Part shown: piece by piece, positions 8,439-16,554 of the stretch
Position numbering within the stretch: the stretch's first letter is position 1
How the letters are laid out: every line of letters begins with the position of its first letter
Assembly (NCBI GenBank): GCA_938085045.1
Contig: CALKGI010000159.1
Coordinates: forward strand, 1 to 32,362
DNA from: an uncultured Alteromonadaceae bacterium
GTDB taxonomy: Bacteria > Pseudomonadota > Gammaproteobacteria > Enterobacterales > Alteromonadaceae
DNA: 32,362 bases
Direction: 5' to 3'
The notes under the pieces: model-generated
Seen by the model: only the letters and a program-made list of their open reading frames with translations
Told to the model about the DNA's origin: nothing
Databases searched by the model: none
Position numbers and translations under genes: made by a program

Positions 8439-9200
8439 ATGTTTTCTAATGTTATCGCCCGCACACCGTGCAAAAACATGGTCGCCGGTATTACCACTGC
8501 CGACCTTGGCGCACCCGATTATGACAAAGCCCTGCTACAACACCAAAACTACATAAACGCCCTCAAACAATGCGGTGTAGAAGTCACTTTGCTTGATGCT
8601 GACGACAATTATCCCGACTCTACTTTTGTAGAAGACACCGCACTAATGACTCCGCATTGCGCCATCATCACTCATCCGGGTGCCGACTCTCGCAAAGGCG
8701 AAACCATTGAAATGAAATCAGTTGTTGCCAAGTTTTACGACAAAGTAGAGCAAATTGAAGCCCCCGGCACCGTAGAAGCTGGCGACATAATGATGGTAGG
8801 GTCGCACTATTATATCGGTTTGTCTGAACGAACCAACGAAGCTGGTGCCCAGCAAATGATTGACATATTGCAGCGTTATAATATGACCGGTTCAATGGTC
8901 ACCTTAACCGAAGTATTACACCTAAAAACCGGTTTAAGCTACCTTGAAAACAACAACTTGCTGGCCTGCGGCGAGTTTTTAAGCAAACCAGAAATGCAGC
9001 AATATAACCTGATAGAAATAGACGCTGATGAAAGTTACGCCGCCAACTGCATTTGGGTTAACGACACCGTGATAGTACCCGATGGTTACCCAAAAGCCCG
9101 CGCAGCTATTGAAGCCGCGGGTTACCAGACGCTGGCTGTCGACGTCAGTGAGTTTCAAAAAATCGACGGCGGTTTAAGCTGCCTGTCTTTACGCTTTTAA
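8439..9200 (+). CDS. ddaH: Dimethylargininase (DDAH)
   Basis: A 253-residue enzyme of the guanidino-group-modifying superfamily, N(omega),N(omega)-dimethylarginine dimethylaminohydrolase, which makes citrulline and dimethylamine from methylated arginines. The catalytic residues match the bacterial enzyme: Asp60, Glu65 in Phe-Val-Glu-Asp, His161 in Leu-His-Leu-Lys-Thr-Gly, and Cys248 in Gly-Gly-Leu-Ser-Cys-Leu-Ser-Leu-Arg-Phe at the very C-terminus. The frame extends upstream to 8331, but the ATG at 8439 (aagaga a few bases before it) gives the family's usual length and N-terminus. A GST-like gene follows after 34 bases, probably in the same operon. Arginine deiminase-type relatives are less likely given the length and C-terminus. 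Confidence 0.88.
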   Translation: MFSNVIARTPCKNMVAGITTADLGAPDYDKALLQHQNYINALKQCGVEVTLLDADDNYPDSTFVEDTALMTPHCAIITHPGADSRKGETIEMKSVVAKFYDKVEQIEAPGTVEAGDIMMVGSHYYIGLSERTNEAGAQQMIDILQRYNMTGSMVTLTEVLHLKTGLSYLENNNLLACGEFLSKPEMQQYNLIEIDADESYAANCIWVNDTVIVPDGYPKARAAIEAAGYQTLAVDVSEFQKIDGGLSCLSLRF

Positions 9201-9234
9201 GTTTTTTGCAAGCCAACATACAAGGAACAACACT

Positions 9235-9816
9235 ATGGTCCCTCTAAAACTGTTTGGTTCAAGCACTTCACCCTATGCGCGGCGGCTTCGCATGTGGATG
9301 GCCAATGTTGACTACGAATTTGTTGAAATTGATATTTTTTCGCCCGAAGGTCGTAAATTTCTCAAAGCAAACAACCCGGCGTTGAAAATTCCAATGCTGC
9401 AAGAAGAAGACCGCACCATTTTCGATTCAAGAGTCATTTACCGTTATCTTAACGCCAAATTCATGCGCGAAGAGACCCAATGGCAATACGAAAACAACAT
9501 GACACTCATCGACGCTGCCAACGATTCATTCATCGAACTCTTATTGCTGCAACGTTCAGGTATCGAACCCGACAGCGACCTGATGTTTGTTAAATTGCAA
9601 AAAGAACGCGTAGCATCAACCATGCAAGTGCTTGAAAACAACACTGCAAATGGAGACTTTGATTATTGGAATTACGGCGCTATTAGCCTGTACTGCCTAA
9701 TTGATTGGCTAGAATTTAGGCAGTTATGTGATATGACACCTTTTAAGGCATTGTTGGCGTTTAAACAAACCCATAGCCAAAAAGCCGAGGTGATAAATAC
9801 CGACCCAAGACTGTAA
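9235..9816 (+). CDS. Glutathione S-transferase / SspA-like protein
   Basis: A 193-residue protein. The N-terminal thioredoxin-fold domain (1-75) begins Lys-Leu-Phe-Gly-Ser-Ser-Thr-Ser-Pro-Tyr-Ala-Arg-Arg and includes the cis-Pro loop (Lys-Ile-Pro-Met-Leu) and Asp-Ser-Arg for the gamma-glutamyl group. A helical C-terminal domain follows (about 85-190). AGGAA at 9223-9227 provides a good ribosome binding site. It lies 34 bases after ddaH and is probably cotranscribed. Whether it is an enzyme or a regulatory SspA-like protein cannot be decided. Confidence 0.75.
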   Translation: MVPLKLFGSSTSPYARRLRMWMANVDYEFVEIDIFSPEGRKFLKANNPALKIPMLQEEDRTIFDSRVIYRYLNAKFMREETQWQYENNMTLIDAANDSFIELLLLQRSGIEPDSDLMFVKLQKERVASTMQVLENNTANGDFDYWNYGAISLYCLIDWLEFRQLCDMTPFKALLAFKQTHSQKAEVINTDPRL

Positions 9817-9868
9817 AACCCAAGCCTTTATGAGTATTTAGCCAACGTACAGCATCGAAATTGGCACA

Positions 9869-9897
9869 AAACACAGGTCAGAACATGGCCTGTGTTT
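9869..9897 (+). terminator. Hairpin after the ddaH-gst operon
   Basis: aaacacagg (9869-9877) and cctgtgttt (9889-9897) form a perfect 9-bp stem with an 11-base loop, about 50 bases after the GST-like stop. The T-tract is only three bases, so termination may be partial. Confidence 0.45.
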
Positions 9898-9956
9898 AAC
9901 CCTACAAACTGTGTTAGTATCTTTATGCATTTGACTTAAACCAGCCTAAACCCCAC

Positions 9957-10511
9957 ATGCCTAAAAAATTATTCGACGCCGAATCATGGATAAAACTCGG
10001 ACTAAAAACCCTCAAAAATGAAGGACTCGCCAAATTTGGTGTTGAAGCACTAGCGCGTAAAGCTGGCGTCACCAAAGGCAGTTTTTATTGGCACTTTAAA
10101 GACCGTGACGACTACTTTAAACAAATTGTTGATTACTGGTTAGCCCGGCAATTGCAAATAATTCAACATTTTTCACAACAAGCTAACGATGTAGACCCCA
10201 AGCAGCAGTTATACGAGGTGATGCGTTATATTCTCAACAAAAACACCGACGAAGACACAGCCATGCGCTCGTGGGTAATGCACTACGACCACGCCACCAA
10301 AGCCGTAAAAAAAGTCGATAAAATGCGCCTCGAATACCTAGTACGCCTGTTTAAAGAAATGGGCTATAACAAAGATGAAGCAAAGCTACGCGCCCAAATG
10401 CTGTATTTTTATCAAGTTGGCGAGCACACCATTTTAGAGCGCGACCGCGAGGGCGTGCGATCGCGACTGAACGAGCTGCATTATAAGATGTTGGTTGATG
10501 GGGTTTGTTGA
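9957..10511 (+). CDS. TetR-family transcriptional regulator
   Basis: A 184-residue repressor. The N-terminal helix-turn-helix spans about residues 26-45, with the family signature Gly-Val-Thr-Lys-Gly-Ser-Phe-Tyr-Trp-His-Phe-Lys ending near 48. The rest is the helical ligand-binding/dimerisation domain. It lies downstream of the ddaH-GST pair on the same strand, beyond a hairpin, and upstream of a lipoprotein amidohydrolase; it could control either. The ligand is unknown. No strong Shine-Dalgarno precedes the ATG at 9957, but the start fits the family. Confidence 0.8.
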   Translation: MPKKLFDAESWIKLGLKTLKNEGLAKFGVEALARKAGVTKGSFYWHFKDRDDYFKQIVDYWLARQLQIIQHFSQQANDVDPKQQLYEVMRYILNKNTDEDTAMRSWVMHYDHATKAVKKVDKMRLEYLVRLFKEMGYNKDEAKLRAQMLYFYQVGEHTILERDREGVRSRLNELHYKMLVDGVC

Positions 10512-10802
10512 TGTAAGACTCGCCACAGCCCACCTCCCAACTTTATTACGAAGCTCACATGGAGGATGGGGCGAGGAACGAGCCGTAGTTAGCGCTTGCG
10601 CGTAACCCATCGGTCGTTCGTCGATAACCGCCAAGCTGTGGGGGTTGACGATGATGGTGCGAATGAGGGTGGTTTGATGATTTGGCTCAATCCTTCGGGT
10701 GAGACTTTTGATTTTCTCAGTCGAAACACCCAAAGCGTTACCTTACTGTTACCTACCCTCTTTTACACTGAACCTGTCAAATAAACGATAAGGAATCAGA
10801 CC

Positions 10803-12599
10803 ATGATCAAGTTATTAAACAAACGATTAACCACGCATAGCGCAGGCATTACATTTTCAGCTTTGTTATCAGCAGTATTGATCACCGGATGCTCAGGTGG
10901 TGCAAGTAGTTCAGGCGGCAACGGTAGCGAGCCAGCACCGACTCCTACGCCAACACCGACTCCAACACCAACGCCGACACCCACGCCTGTCCCTACTGAT
11001 CTGGCGACCACAGTGTTTAAAAACGGGGCTATTTATACAGTCAACGATGCACAGCCGTGGGCCAATGCCATTGCGATTAAAGACAACAAAATTATTTTCG
11101 TTGGTAGTGATGCCGATGTGGCCGCTTACATTGGCGACAGTACTACGGTGAACGACCTTAATGGCAAAATGATGATGCCCGGGTTTCATGATGTGCATAT
11201 TCATCCTATCGAATCGGGTTCTGAAAATACTCAGTTTGCCCTCGATACTTTTGAAACCAATGCCGAGAATTTTATCAGCCAAATAACTCAGGCATCTAGC
11301 AATAACCCCGATACGCCTTGGTTAATAGGTTACGGTCATTCAATTTTTACTTTAATCGATGGCAACCGCTCACCATTAGACATACTTGACCAAGCAGAGC
11401 CCAACCGCCCGGTGATCATCATGGAACAAACCTCACATTCAATGTGGGTTAACTCCAAAGCACTAGAATTGGCCGGTATTACGCGAAGCTCACCAGACCC
11501 CGTTGGTGGCATCATTGGCCGTGATAACACAGGCGCGCTAAATGGCATTTTAATCGACAACGCGGGCAATATCGTGATGGATTTGGCCATGACACCCACC
11601 ACTCAAACCTTGCAACGCGATTATGAAGGGTTAGTGCAATACACCTTGCCAGAGCTTGCTAAAAACGGCATTACGTCAATCAGCGATGCCCGCACCTTTT
11701 GGCAACGACAAGACCACAAAACTTGGCAAAAAGTTGTCGATAACGACGAAATGACCGTGCGAGCCTCTTTAGGTTTATGGGCCTACCCAGAGTTAGACGA
11801 TGCCACCCAATTACAAAGCATGAAAACGTTGCATCAAGACGACCCCGGCAGCTTATTGCGCATCAACCAAGTAAAACTGTACGCCGATGGTATTTTGATC
11901 AACACCACCGCCGCAATGAAAGACCCGTATGAGTTTGATTTATTAGGCATAGAAGGCAACAGAGGGCTTAATTACTTCACCCAATCAAGAGTTGAGCACT
12001 ACATAGAAGAACTAGAGTCGGCAGGTTTTGATTTTCACATTCACGCCATAGGCGACCGAGGTATTCACGAATCATTAAACGCCATTGAAAATGCAGGCAG
12101 TGATGAGGGCAGACACCGTATCACCCACGTAGAAGTGGTCGACCCGATTGATATTCCTCGCTTTAAAGCACTCAACGTAACCGCCGATGCCCAAGTGGCT
12201 GGCGATTTTGCCAACCCAGAACATTGGCACGAAAACGACGAGTTTATTGGTGTAGACCGTTCAGAAAATGCCATTCCAATCAAGTCGTTAAGCGAAGCCG
12301 GTGCACGGGTAACACTGAGCAGCGACTGGAGTGTCAGCCCGTTTAACCCCTTTGTTGGCCTAAAAAATGCCGTAACCCGCGCCCCACAAGAGCTAACATT
12401 GGCTCAAGCAATTGAAGCCTACACCATCAATGGCGCTTATGTCATGAGACAAGAAGATAGGGTTGGCACAATAGAAGTGGGCAAATTGGCAGACTTGGTG
12501 GTGCTAGACCGCAACCTGTTTGAAATATCGAGCAGTTCGATTAACCAAACCAAGATTGATTTGACCATGTTAGATGGTGAGATTATTTATCAGCGGTGA
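10803..12599 (+). CDS. Lipoprotein amidohydrolase, YtcJ-like
   Basis: A 598-residue amidohydrolase of the Amidohydro_3/YtcJ type. It has a lipoprotein signal peptide with lipobox Ile-Thr-Gly-Cys (Cys30), then a Ser/Gly linker and a Pro-Thr dipeptide run (about 45-64) encoded by a simple repeat at roughly 10938-10990. The catalytic domain follows with His132-x-His134, His412-x-His414 in Phe-His-Ile-His-Ala-Ile-Gly-Asp-Arg-Gly, His442 in Ile-Thr-His-Val-Glu, and Asp508 in Ser-Ser-Asp-Trp-Ser. A candidate Lys in Val-Lys-Leu-Tyr-Ala-Asp-Gly is near residue 358. It is expected on the outer membrane, held away by the Pro-Thr stalk. AAGGA at 10790-10794 gives the start. The substrate is unknown; family members hydrolyse N-substituted formamides and similar amides. 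Confidence 0.85.
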   Translation: MIKLLNKRLTTHSAGITFSALLSAVLITGCSGGASSSGGNGSEPAPTPTPTPTPTPTPTPTPVPTDLATTVFKNGAIYTVNDAQPWANAIAIKDNKIIFVGSDADVAAYIGDSTTVNDLNGKMMMPGFHDVHIHPIESGSENTQFALDTFETNAENFISQITQASSNNPDTPWLIGYGHSIFTLIDGNRSPLDILDQAEPNRPVIIMEQTSHSMWVNSKALELAGITRSSPDPVGGIIGRDNTGALNGILIDNAGNIVMDLAMTPTTQTLQRDYEGLVQYTLPELAKNGITSISDARTFWQRQDHKTWQKVVDNDEMTVRASLGLWAYPELDDATQLQSMKTLHQDDPGSLLRINQVKLYADGILINTTAAMKDPYEFDLLGIEGNRGLNYFTQSRVEHYIEELESAGFDFHIHAIGDRGIHESLNAIENAGSDEGRHRITHVEVVDPIDIPRFKALNVTADAQVAGDFANPEHWHENDEFIGVDRSENAIPIKSLSEAGARVTLSSDWSVSPFNPFVGLKNAVTRAPQELTLAQAIEAYTINGAYVMRQEDRVGTIEVGKLADLVVLDRNLFEISSSSINQTKIDLTMLDGEIIYQR

Positions 12600-12688
12600 A
12601 AATACGCCACTTGGAAGGTTGTAAAAGTCCGATTAGGCCTACGTAGCGTGCGCCGCGCGAGGATGTAGATTTAATCTAAAAAGAGCCC

Positions 12689-13072
12689 GTAGGGGTAGAC
12701 CAATACTGTTGACTTAAGGGTTGTTTCTATTTCACGTGGTCTACCAAAGGGAAGTGATATTCTAGTAGCTGGTCGTTTTTTCTTTAAAAGATCTTTCACC
12801 ACATTAATATATGGAAGTATGTAATTAGAACAACGCAGGAGCGGTTGTCGAGAGAGCGCAAAGAGCACAGAGAAAAGAAAAAGTTCCAATTTTCTATTTT
12901 CTGTTTTTTGCCCTTCTCTGTGTCCTCTGCGTCCTCTGTGGTGATAAGTTTTTGATTTTTTTATTCTTAAGTCAACAGCATTGTAGGGGTAGACCCTCGT
13001 GTCTACCTTTTTGTGAATTAGCGATATAATTCAGTGGGATACCGTAAAAAGGGCAATCACAGGGGATTGCCC
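12689..13072. repeat. Nested dispersed hairpin repeats in the amidohydrolase-astB gap
   Basis: The 524-bp gap 12600-13123 has no gene but layered repeats. gtaggggtagacc occurs twice as a direct repeat (12689-12701 and 12983-12995). Just inside lies a perfect 13-bp inverted repeat, ctgttgacttaag (12706-12718) and cttaagtcaacag (12966-12978), bounding a 273-bp unit. In that unit, 12913-12943 reads as tandem variants of cctctgtg, the common repeat read as His-Arg-Gly-His-Arg-Glu in spurious ORFs. The right direct repeat continues into a ggtagac/gtctacc hairpin. Another hairpin, gggcaatc (13051-13058) with gattgccc (13065-13072), follows. These are typical dispersed palindromic families; the nested layout suggests one inserted into another. 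Confidence 0.6.
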
Positions 13073-13123
13073 CTACGATTGCCAAACCGACTAAATCTAC
13101 CCCTACGCAAAAAGGAGTGTTGC

Positions 13124-14464
13124 CTAACCCTTCTGAAAAGGATAAATAGAACCAATCTGCAAAATCTGCGTCAGTTCATCAAGTGCTCGGCGGTTTTCAT
13201 TCAAAAACGCCACATCGGCCAAATCTGCTGGCGCAACTTGGTCACGGTAATTACTGTCTACCCAGGTGTTCAAGCGGCCAAACAATTCGTCGGTCATGAT
13301 AGAACCCTGATTAACACCTTTAGCTTCGGCCTCGCTCATTACCACACGCAAACGCAAGCAGGCTGGGCCGCCGCCATTACGCATGCTTTGGCGTAAATCC
13401 CGGTAAATGATTTCTTGAACTGGGTTATCTAGCCCAATTAATTTGTCGAGATAGCGCTGGGTATTGGCGTTTTCTTTACATTCAATAGGGGCAACAATGG
13501 CCATTTTTCCAGCGCCAATATCAACCAATTGAGTGTTAAACAAATAAGTCGTTACCGCATCTTGCATACTCACTTCATTTGCTGGCACTTCAATTGGGTA
13601 AAACGGGCTATCGCCAAAGTAAGCACTTAAGCTGTCGAGCATCGCTTGTTTGTTGAGGTATCCGTCTTGATGGTAAAAATACACATTTTGGTTACCCACA
13701 CCTATCACATCATTGTGAAAAACACCGGCATCGATGCAATCGGGTGCTTGTTGGGTGTAAACCACATGGTCGTTACTTAGCTGATGCAAACGAGCAACCG
13801 ACTCACTGGCTTGTAATGTGTGGCGGGCTGGGAATTTTTGCGGTGCAGGTTTTGACAAATCAAAGCCATGGCGACCATAAACAAACAACTGAATACCTTG
13901 TTCGCCGTAGCTACGACACAAACGCGTGTGGTTGGCCGCCCCTTCATCACCAAACTGACTGACCTGTGGCAATGCCTGATGATGGGTGAAAATGTTTGAA
14001 TCTTTAAAGGTCGCTTTTAAAATATCACTGGTTTCTTCGATTTCAATCGAACGGTGATATTTGTCGTTAAGGTTGGCAGGTGTCAGGTGAATTTTACCGT
14101 CTTTTGAATCAGCACTTGGCGAAATAGTCGCCGCGTTGGCGGTCCACATGGCCGATGCAGAGCTGACGTTGGCCAGTAGCTCTGGCGCTGTTTTGGCAGC
14201 GTTTGTTAATATTTGTTCGTCGGTGCCACTAAAACCCACTTGTCGTAACGCGCCAATAGACGGACGTTCGTGTGGTGGCAATACAATTTGCTTTAGGCCT
14301 AACCCAGTCAAAAAATGCATTTTGGCCAAACCTTGCTTAGCCGCTTCTCTAGGATTCGATACCGCATTTTTATTGGCAGCGGAGGCAACATTACCAAAAG
14401 ATAAACCACAATAATTATGACTTGGGCCAATTAGGCCATCACAGTTGTATTCGAAGTATGTCAT
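13124..14464 (-). CDS. astB: N-succinylarginine dihydrolase
   Basis: A 446-residue AstB, second step of the arginine succinyltransferase pathway: it hydrolyses N2-succinylarginine to N2-succinylornithine, ammonia and CO2. The N-terminus Tyr-Asn-Cys-Asp-Gly-Leu-Ile-Gly-Pro-Ser-His-Asn-Tyr matches the family, as does the later Leu-Pro-Pro-His-Glu-Arg-Pro. The nucleophile is Cys369 in Gly-Gly-Gly-Pro-Ala-Cys-Leu-Arg-Leu. The length is normal. A gagga ribosome binding site lies just before the ATG at 14464. No other ast genes are in the window, so it is not in a complete ast operon here. It belongs to the same enzyme superfamily as ddaH at 8439. Confidence 0.93.
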   Translation of the reverse strand: MTYFEYNCDGLIGPSHNYCGLSFGNVASAANKNAVSNPREAAKQGLAKMHFLTGLGLKQIVLPPHERPSIGALRQVGFSGTDEQILTNAAKTAPELLANVSSASAMWTANAATISPSADSKDGKIHLTPANLNDKYHRSIEIEETSDILKATFKDSNIFTHHQALPQVSQFGDEGAANHTRLCRSYGEQGIQLFVYGRHGFDLSKPAPQKFPARHTLQASESVARLHQLSNDHVVYTQQAPDCIDAGVFHNDVIGVGNQNVYFYHQDGYLNKQAMLDSLSAYFGDSPFYPIEVPANEVSMQDAVTTYLFNTQLVDIGAGKMAIVAPIECKENANTQRYLDKLIGLDNPVQEIIYRDLRQSMRNGGGPACLRLRVVMSEAEAKGVNQGSIMTDELFGRLNTWVDSNYRDQVAPADLADVAFLNENRRALDELTQILQIGSIYPFQKG

Positions 14465-14783
14465 TTATAATCCTCATTAATTGTGGCTTAAAGCCCCGTA
14501 ATCTGGGTCTTAGGAGGCGCTAATCTACCTTGTAACGACCTTATTGCAAAGCAAAAAATTGTTTCAAGCCCCTGATAAAACGGGCTTTAGAGCCAGATCA
14601 AGAAACTCAGGTGAATAAAACCTAAACACCAAACCATCAATTGCGGATTGATGCCCAACAAGACTGAATAAACAGGCGAAAGCGGCGTTGATACAAAAAG
14701 TAGGATTTTTATTGAATTAAATGCGGTTAAAACCTCGCCTACGTGCCAAGCGAGGTTTGAGTTTTACTATTTAGAGGCAAAAA
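14465..14783. other. Intergenic gap with hairpins upstream of astB
   Basis: There is no gene in these 319 bases. aagccc (14566-14571) and gggctt (14582-14587) form a short stem. A stronger stem, aaacctcgc (14730-14738) with gcgaggttt (14750-14758), lies 26 bases beyond the stop of the minus-strand 185-aa gene and, read on that strand, is followed by a short T-run. It probably terminates that gene. The astB promoter must lie in the remainder. Confidence 0.45.
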
Positions 14784-15341
14784 TTAACTGCACCGTAGTT
14801 TTGAATCTAAGAAAATACCGACCTCCAATCCTTTTTCGTAGGCAGCTTCAATGGCGGTTTCGGTAATGCACGCCAAATATTTGCTGCCCCATTGTTCATT
14901 TTTTAAAATGGCGGCATCGATTTTGGTCAATTTAGAAAACGCCTGCACAAAATCGTATTTTGATTGCTCAAGGCATTTTTCAACGACCTTTAAAGGACAC
15001 TCACTCGATTCATGCTTAACCTCAGTTACCGTAACCGCTTTAACCATTTCGGTTTTATGCCATTGGCTGATATTACTGAACACGGTATTGTCGGCCAAAT
15101 GAATGTCTAGATAGCTTTCTATCGGCTCACCGACTCTTGAGTTGTCTTTATTGGCATTGGTATTTGAATAAACTGGTTTGAATTCAGCCAAGGCTCGCCT
15201 GCAAATATCGTCGTACAGTGATTTTACAGATTTAAAACAGGCGGTTTGTCGCATCATTTCACCTAACGTTTCGAATACAGCAGGCTGTGCTTTTTCGTTA
15301 ACTGTCAAAGCTTCAAGCAATTGTTCATTGGTACTTATCAT
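14784..15341 (-). CDS. Orphan cytoplasmic protein, second gene of a small operon
   Basis: A 185-residue protein with no signal peptide or transmembrane segment. It is mostly helical, with two conspicuous parts: an N-terminal helical segment (1-55) and a C-terminal segment (about 140-183) ending in Cys-Ser. Six cysteines are scattered (35, 46, 114, 122, 157, 184). I do not recognise a family. The start is well supported by GGAGAGAAGG 3-12 bases before the ATG at 15341. It follows a 35-residue ORF by 27 bases and probably shares its transcript. It is close to the PatA-like protease locus but separated by a 0.6-kb gap and oppositely oriented, so a link is only a possibility. Confidence 0.65.
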   Translation of the reverse strand: MISTNEQLLEALTVNEKAQPAVFETLGEMMRQTACFKSVKSLYDDICRRALAEFKPVYSNTNANKDNSRVGEPIESYLDIHLADNTVFSNISQWHKTEMVKAVTVTEVKHESSECPLKVVEKCLEQSKYDFVQAFSKLTKIDAAILKNEQWGSKYLACITETAIEAAYEKGLEVGIFLDSKLRCS

Positions 15342-15368
15342 AACCTTCTCTCCTATATCGTCATTAGA

Positions 15369-15476
15369 TTAATGTTGTGCCAATGCGGCATTTGAATAGA
15401 TGAAGGCATTGCTGTGGCCAATGAGGGGTTGACTCAAAGCTAACGGGGTATTTTCTTGTAATTGTAAAGCAAACAT
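15369..15476 (-). CDS. 35-residue ORF, possible precursor or leader peptide
   Basis: A short ORF starting with ATG at 15476, preceded by AAGGAC 7 bases upstream, and ending TAA at 15369. The product is 35 residues: it starts Met-Phe-Ala-Leu-Gln-Leu-Gln-Glu, has Pro-Leu repeats in the middle (Thr-Pro-Leu-Ala-Leu-Ser-Gln-Pro-Leu-Ile-Gly-His) and a small polar tail ending Ala-Gln-His. There is no Cys, no signal peptide and only two charged residues besides His. The good ribosome binding site and the 27-base gap to the 185-aa gene support real translation. It could be a peptide substrate, an immunity or toxin peptide, or a translational leader; nothing in the sequence chooses between these. Confidence 0.5.
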   Translation of the reverse strand: MFALQLQENTPLALSQPLIGHSNAFIYSNAALAQH

Positions 15477-15540
15477 AAGTTTGTCCTTGGACTAAATTGT
15501 TGAGTGATTTTTATTTTTGGTTGTTTATATCCCTACGCAC

Positions 15541-15577
15541 TCAAGCCGCGAAACGATATCGTTCGCGATAGGCTTGA
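15541..15577. promoter_or_regulatory. 37-bp imperfect palindrome upstream of the 35-aa ORF
   Basis: The arms tcaagcc (15541-15547) and ggcttga (15571-15577) enclose a second near-palindrome around cgatatcg (gcgaaacgat/atcgttcgc). It is about 65 bases upstream of the 35-aa ORF start. It has no T-tract on either side, so an operator is more likely than a terminator. The remainder of the 589-bp gap (15477-16065) shows only AT-rich sequence without a supportable gene. Confidence 0.4.
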
Positions 15578-16065
15578 ACTCTGTACTCTCGATGGGAAAA
15601 CAGAAGCATTGTACATGTATTGGGCATGGTGAGTTACCAAAATCACGCACTTATACAAATCGAAACAAAATAACTCAAAATCAACGCTTTACCTTAGCAA
15701 AAGAATACGCCCTTCTCTCAACTGAAAAAATATGAATTTAAAACGAATAGAAATACAATTGCTTTTAAATGACTTTCAAACAGGGTGCATTAATTGGCGC
15801 AGGCGTTTAGTGAGCACAAATAAAAACAGACGATGGCTTTAGATTTAAGACTTTAATGACGGCATTAGTGGTGTACAGTAAATCAAATAATGCAGTGTTA
15901 ATACGACAAGGAGCAAAGAAAAAACACAATAAAATCAATCAACAGGTTGCATAAACCATGAATATTACAAACAAAAAACAAAACGTACTTTTTGCGCATA
16001 AGTGAATACTTTTGGTGCCCTAGATTAATAAAACTAGCTAGGTTTTGCTCAAACAACTGTAAATT

Positions 16066-16323
16066 TTACCTCTTGAGCTGTAACTCTAGGTAACTTTCGT
16101 TCTCTAAAGCAGACAAATCAGACATAGGAACATTATAGAGTTTAGCAAACTCAGTGGCCGTTCTATAAAGAACACTCTTCCCTACTTCAGCACGCTTCAC
16201 CGTTGCAATTGAAATGTTAATGTTCCTTTCGTAACACACTTGTGCCAATTTTTCCTGGCTATACCCATATTCCTTACGTAATTTTTTCAAAATCACGCAG
16301 TTCATTTCAATGCAACCATCCAT
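16066..16323 (-). CDS. XRE-family helix-turn-helix regulator
   Basis: An 85-residue Cro/CI-type DNA-binding protein. The helix-turn-helix spans about residues 13-68 (Leu-Arg-Lys-Glu-Tyr-Gly-Tyr-Ser-Gln-Glu-Lys-Leu-Ala, then Ile-Ser-Ile-Ala-Thr-Val-Lys-Arg-Ala-Glu as recognition helix). There is no extra effector domain. gagagg a few bases before the ATG at 16323 supports the start; an internal ATG at codon 7 is less well placed. It is divergent from the PatA-like protease gene, and the shared 231-bp region holds four TGATAC boxes 11 bp apart. It is the obvious candidate to control the protease/peptide locus and itself. Confidence 0.8.
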   Translation of the reverse strand: MDGCIEMNCVILKKLRKEYGYSQEKLAQVCYERNINISIATVKRAEVGKSVLYRTATEFAKLYNVPMSDLSALENESYLELQLKR

Positions 16324-16419
16324 AACAACCTCTCGCTGTCTGCTTTTTGAACAAACATACCAAAGGATTTACCTAAAACATATTACATCGTATTACATTA
16401 AAAACACTGTTTTATTCGC

Positions 16420-16463
16420 TGATACCAAGATGATACTGCCTTGATACCAAGGTGATACTGCAT
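16420..16463. promoter_or_regulatory. Four TGATAC iterons with exact 11-bp period
   Basis: TGATAC begins at 16420, 16431, 16442 and 16453. Each is followed by a 5-bp spacer, giving four 11-bp units; units 1/3 and 2/4 are near-identical pairs. This places the boxes on nearly the same DNA face, as for cooperative binding of a small HTH protein. They lie about 100 bp from both the XRE start and the protease start. Further upstream, attacat occurs twice 10 bp apart (16382-16388, 16392-16398). Confidence 0.6.
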
Positions 16464-16498
16464 CAAATTTATTCTTTGTTTAAGCTAATTACATCAAC

Positions 16499-16527
16499 TT
16501 AGCAGGCCGTTTCAAACCACCTGCTAA
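16499..16527 (+). promoter_or_regulatory. Stem-loop in the protease 5' leader
   Basis: ttagcagg (16499-16506) and cctgctaa (16520-16527) form a perfect 8-bp stem with a 13-base loop. It ends 17 bases before the GGAG ribosome binding site of the PatA-like protease. It may affect mRNA stability or be an operator; no T-tract follows. Confidence 0.35.
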
Positions 16528-16554
16528 CCCAATTTAAAACCGTTGGAGTGTAAG

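Noticed and set aside
10938..10990. Simple-sequence repeat as a contingency locus
   Set aside because: It encodes an in-frame Pro-Thr stalk of a lipoprotein with varied codons; the hexamer units are imperfect, so phase variation is unlikely.
15517..15735. 72-aa open frame on the + strand
   Set aside because: It overlaps the palindrome, has no ribosome binding site and its composition is not protein-like.
15958..16005. 15-codon ORF as a leader peptide
   Set aside because: It has no Shine-Dalgarno and no gene on the same strand directly after it.
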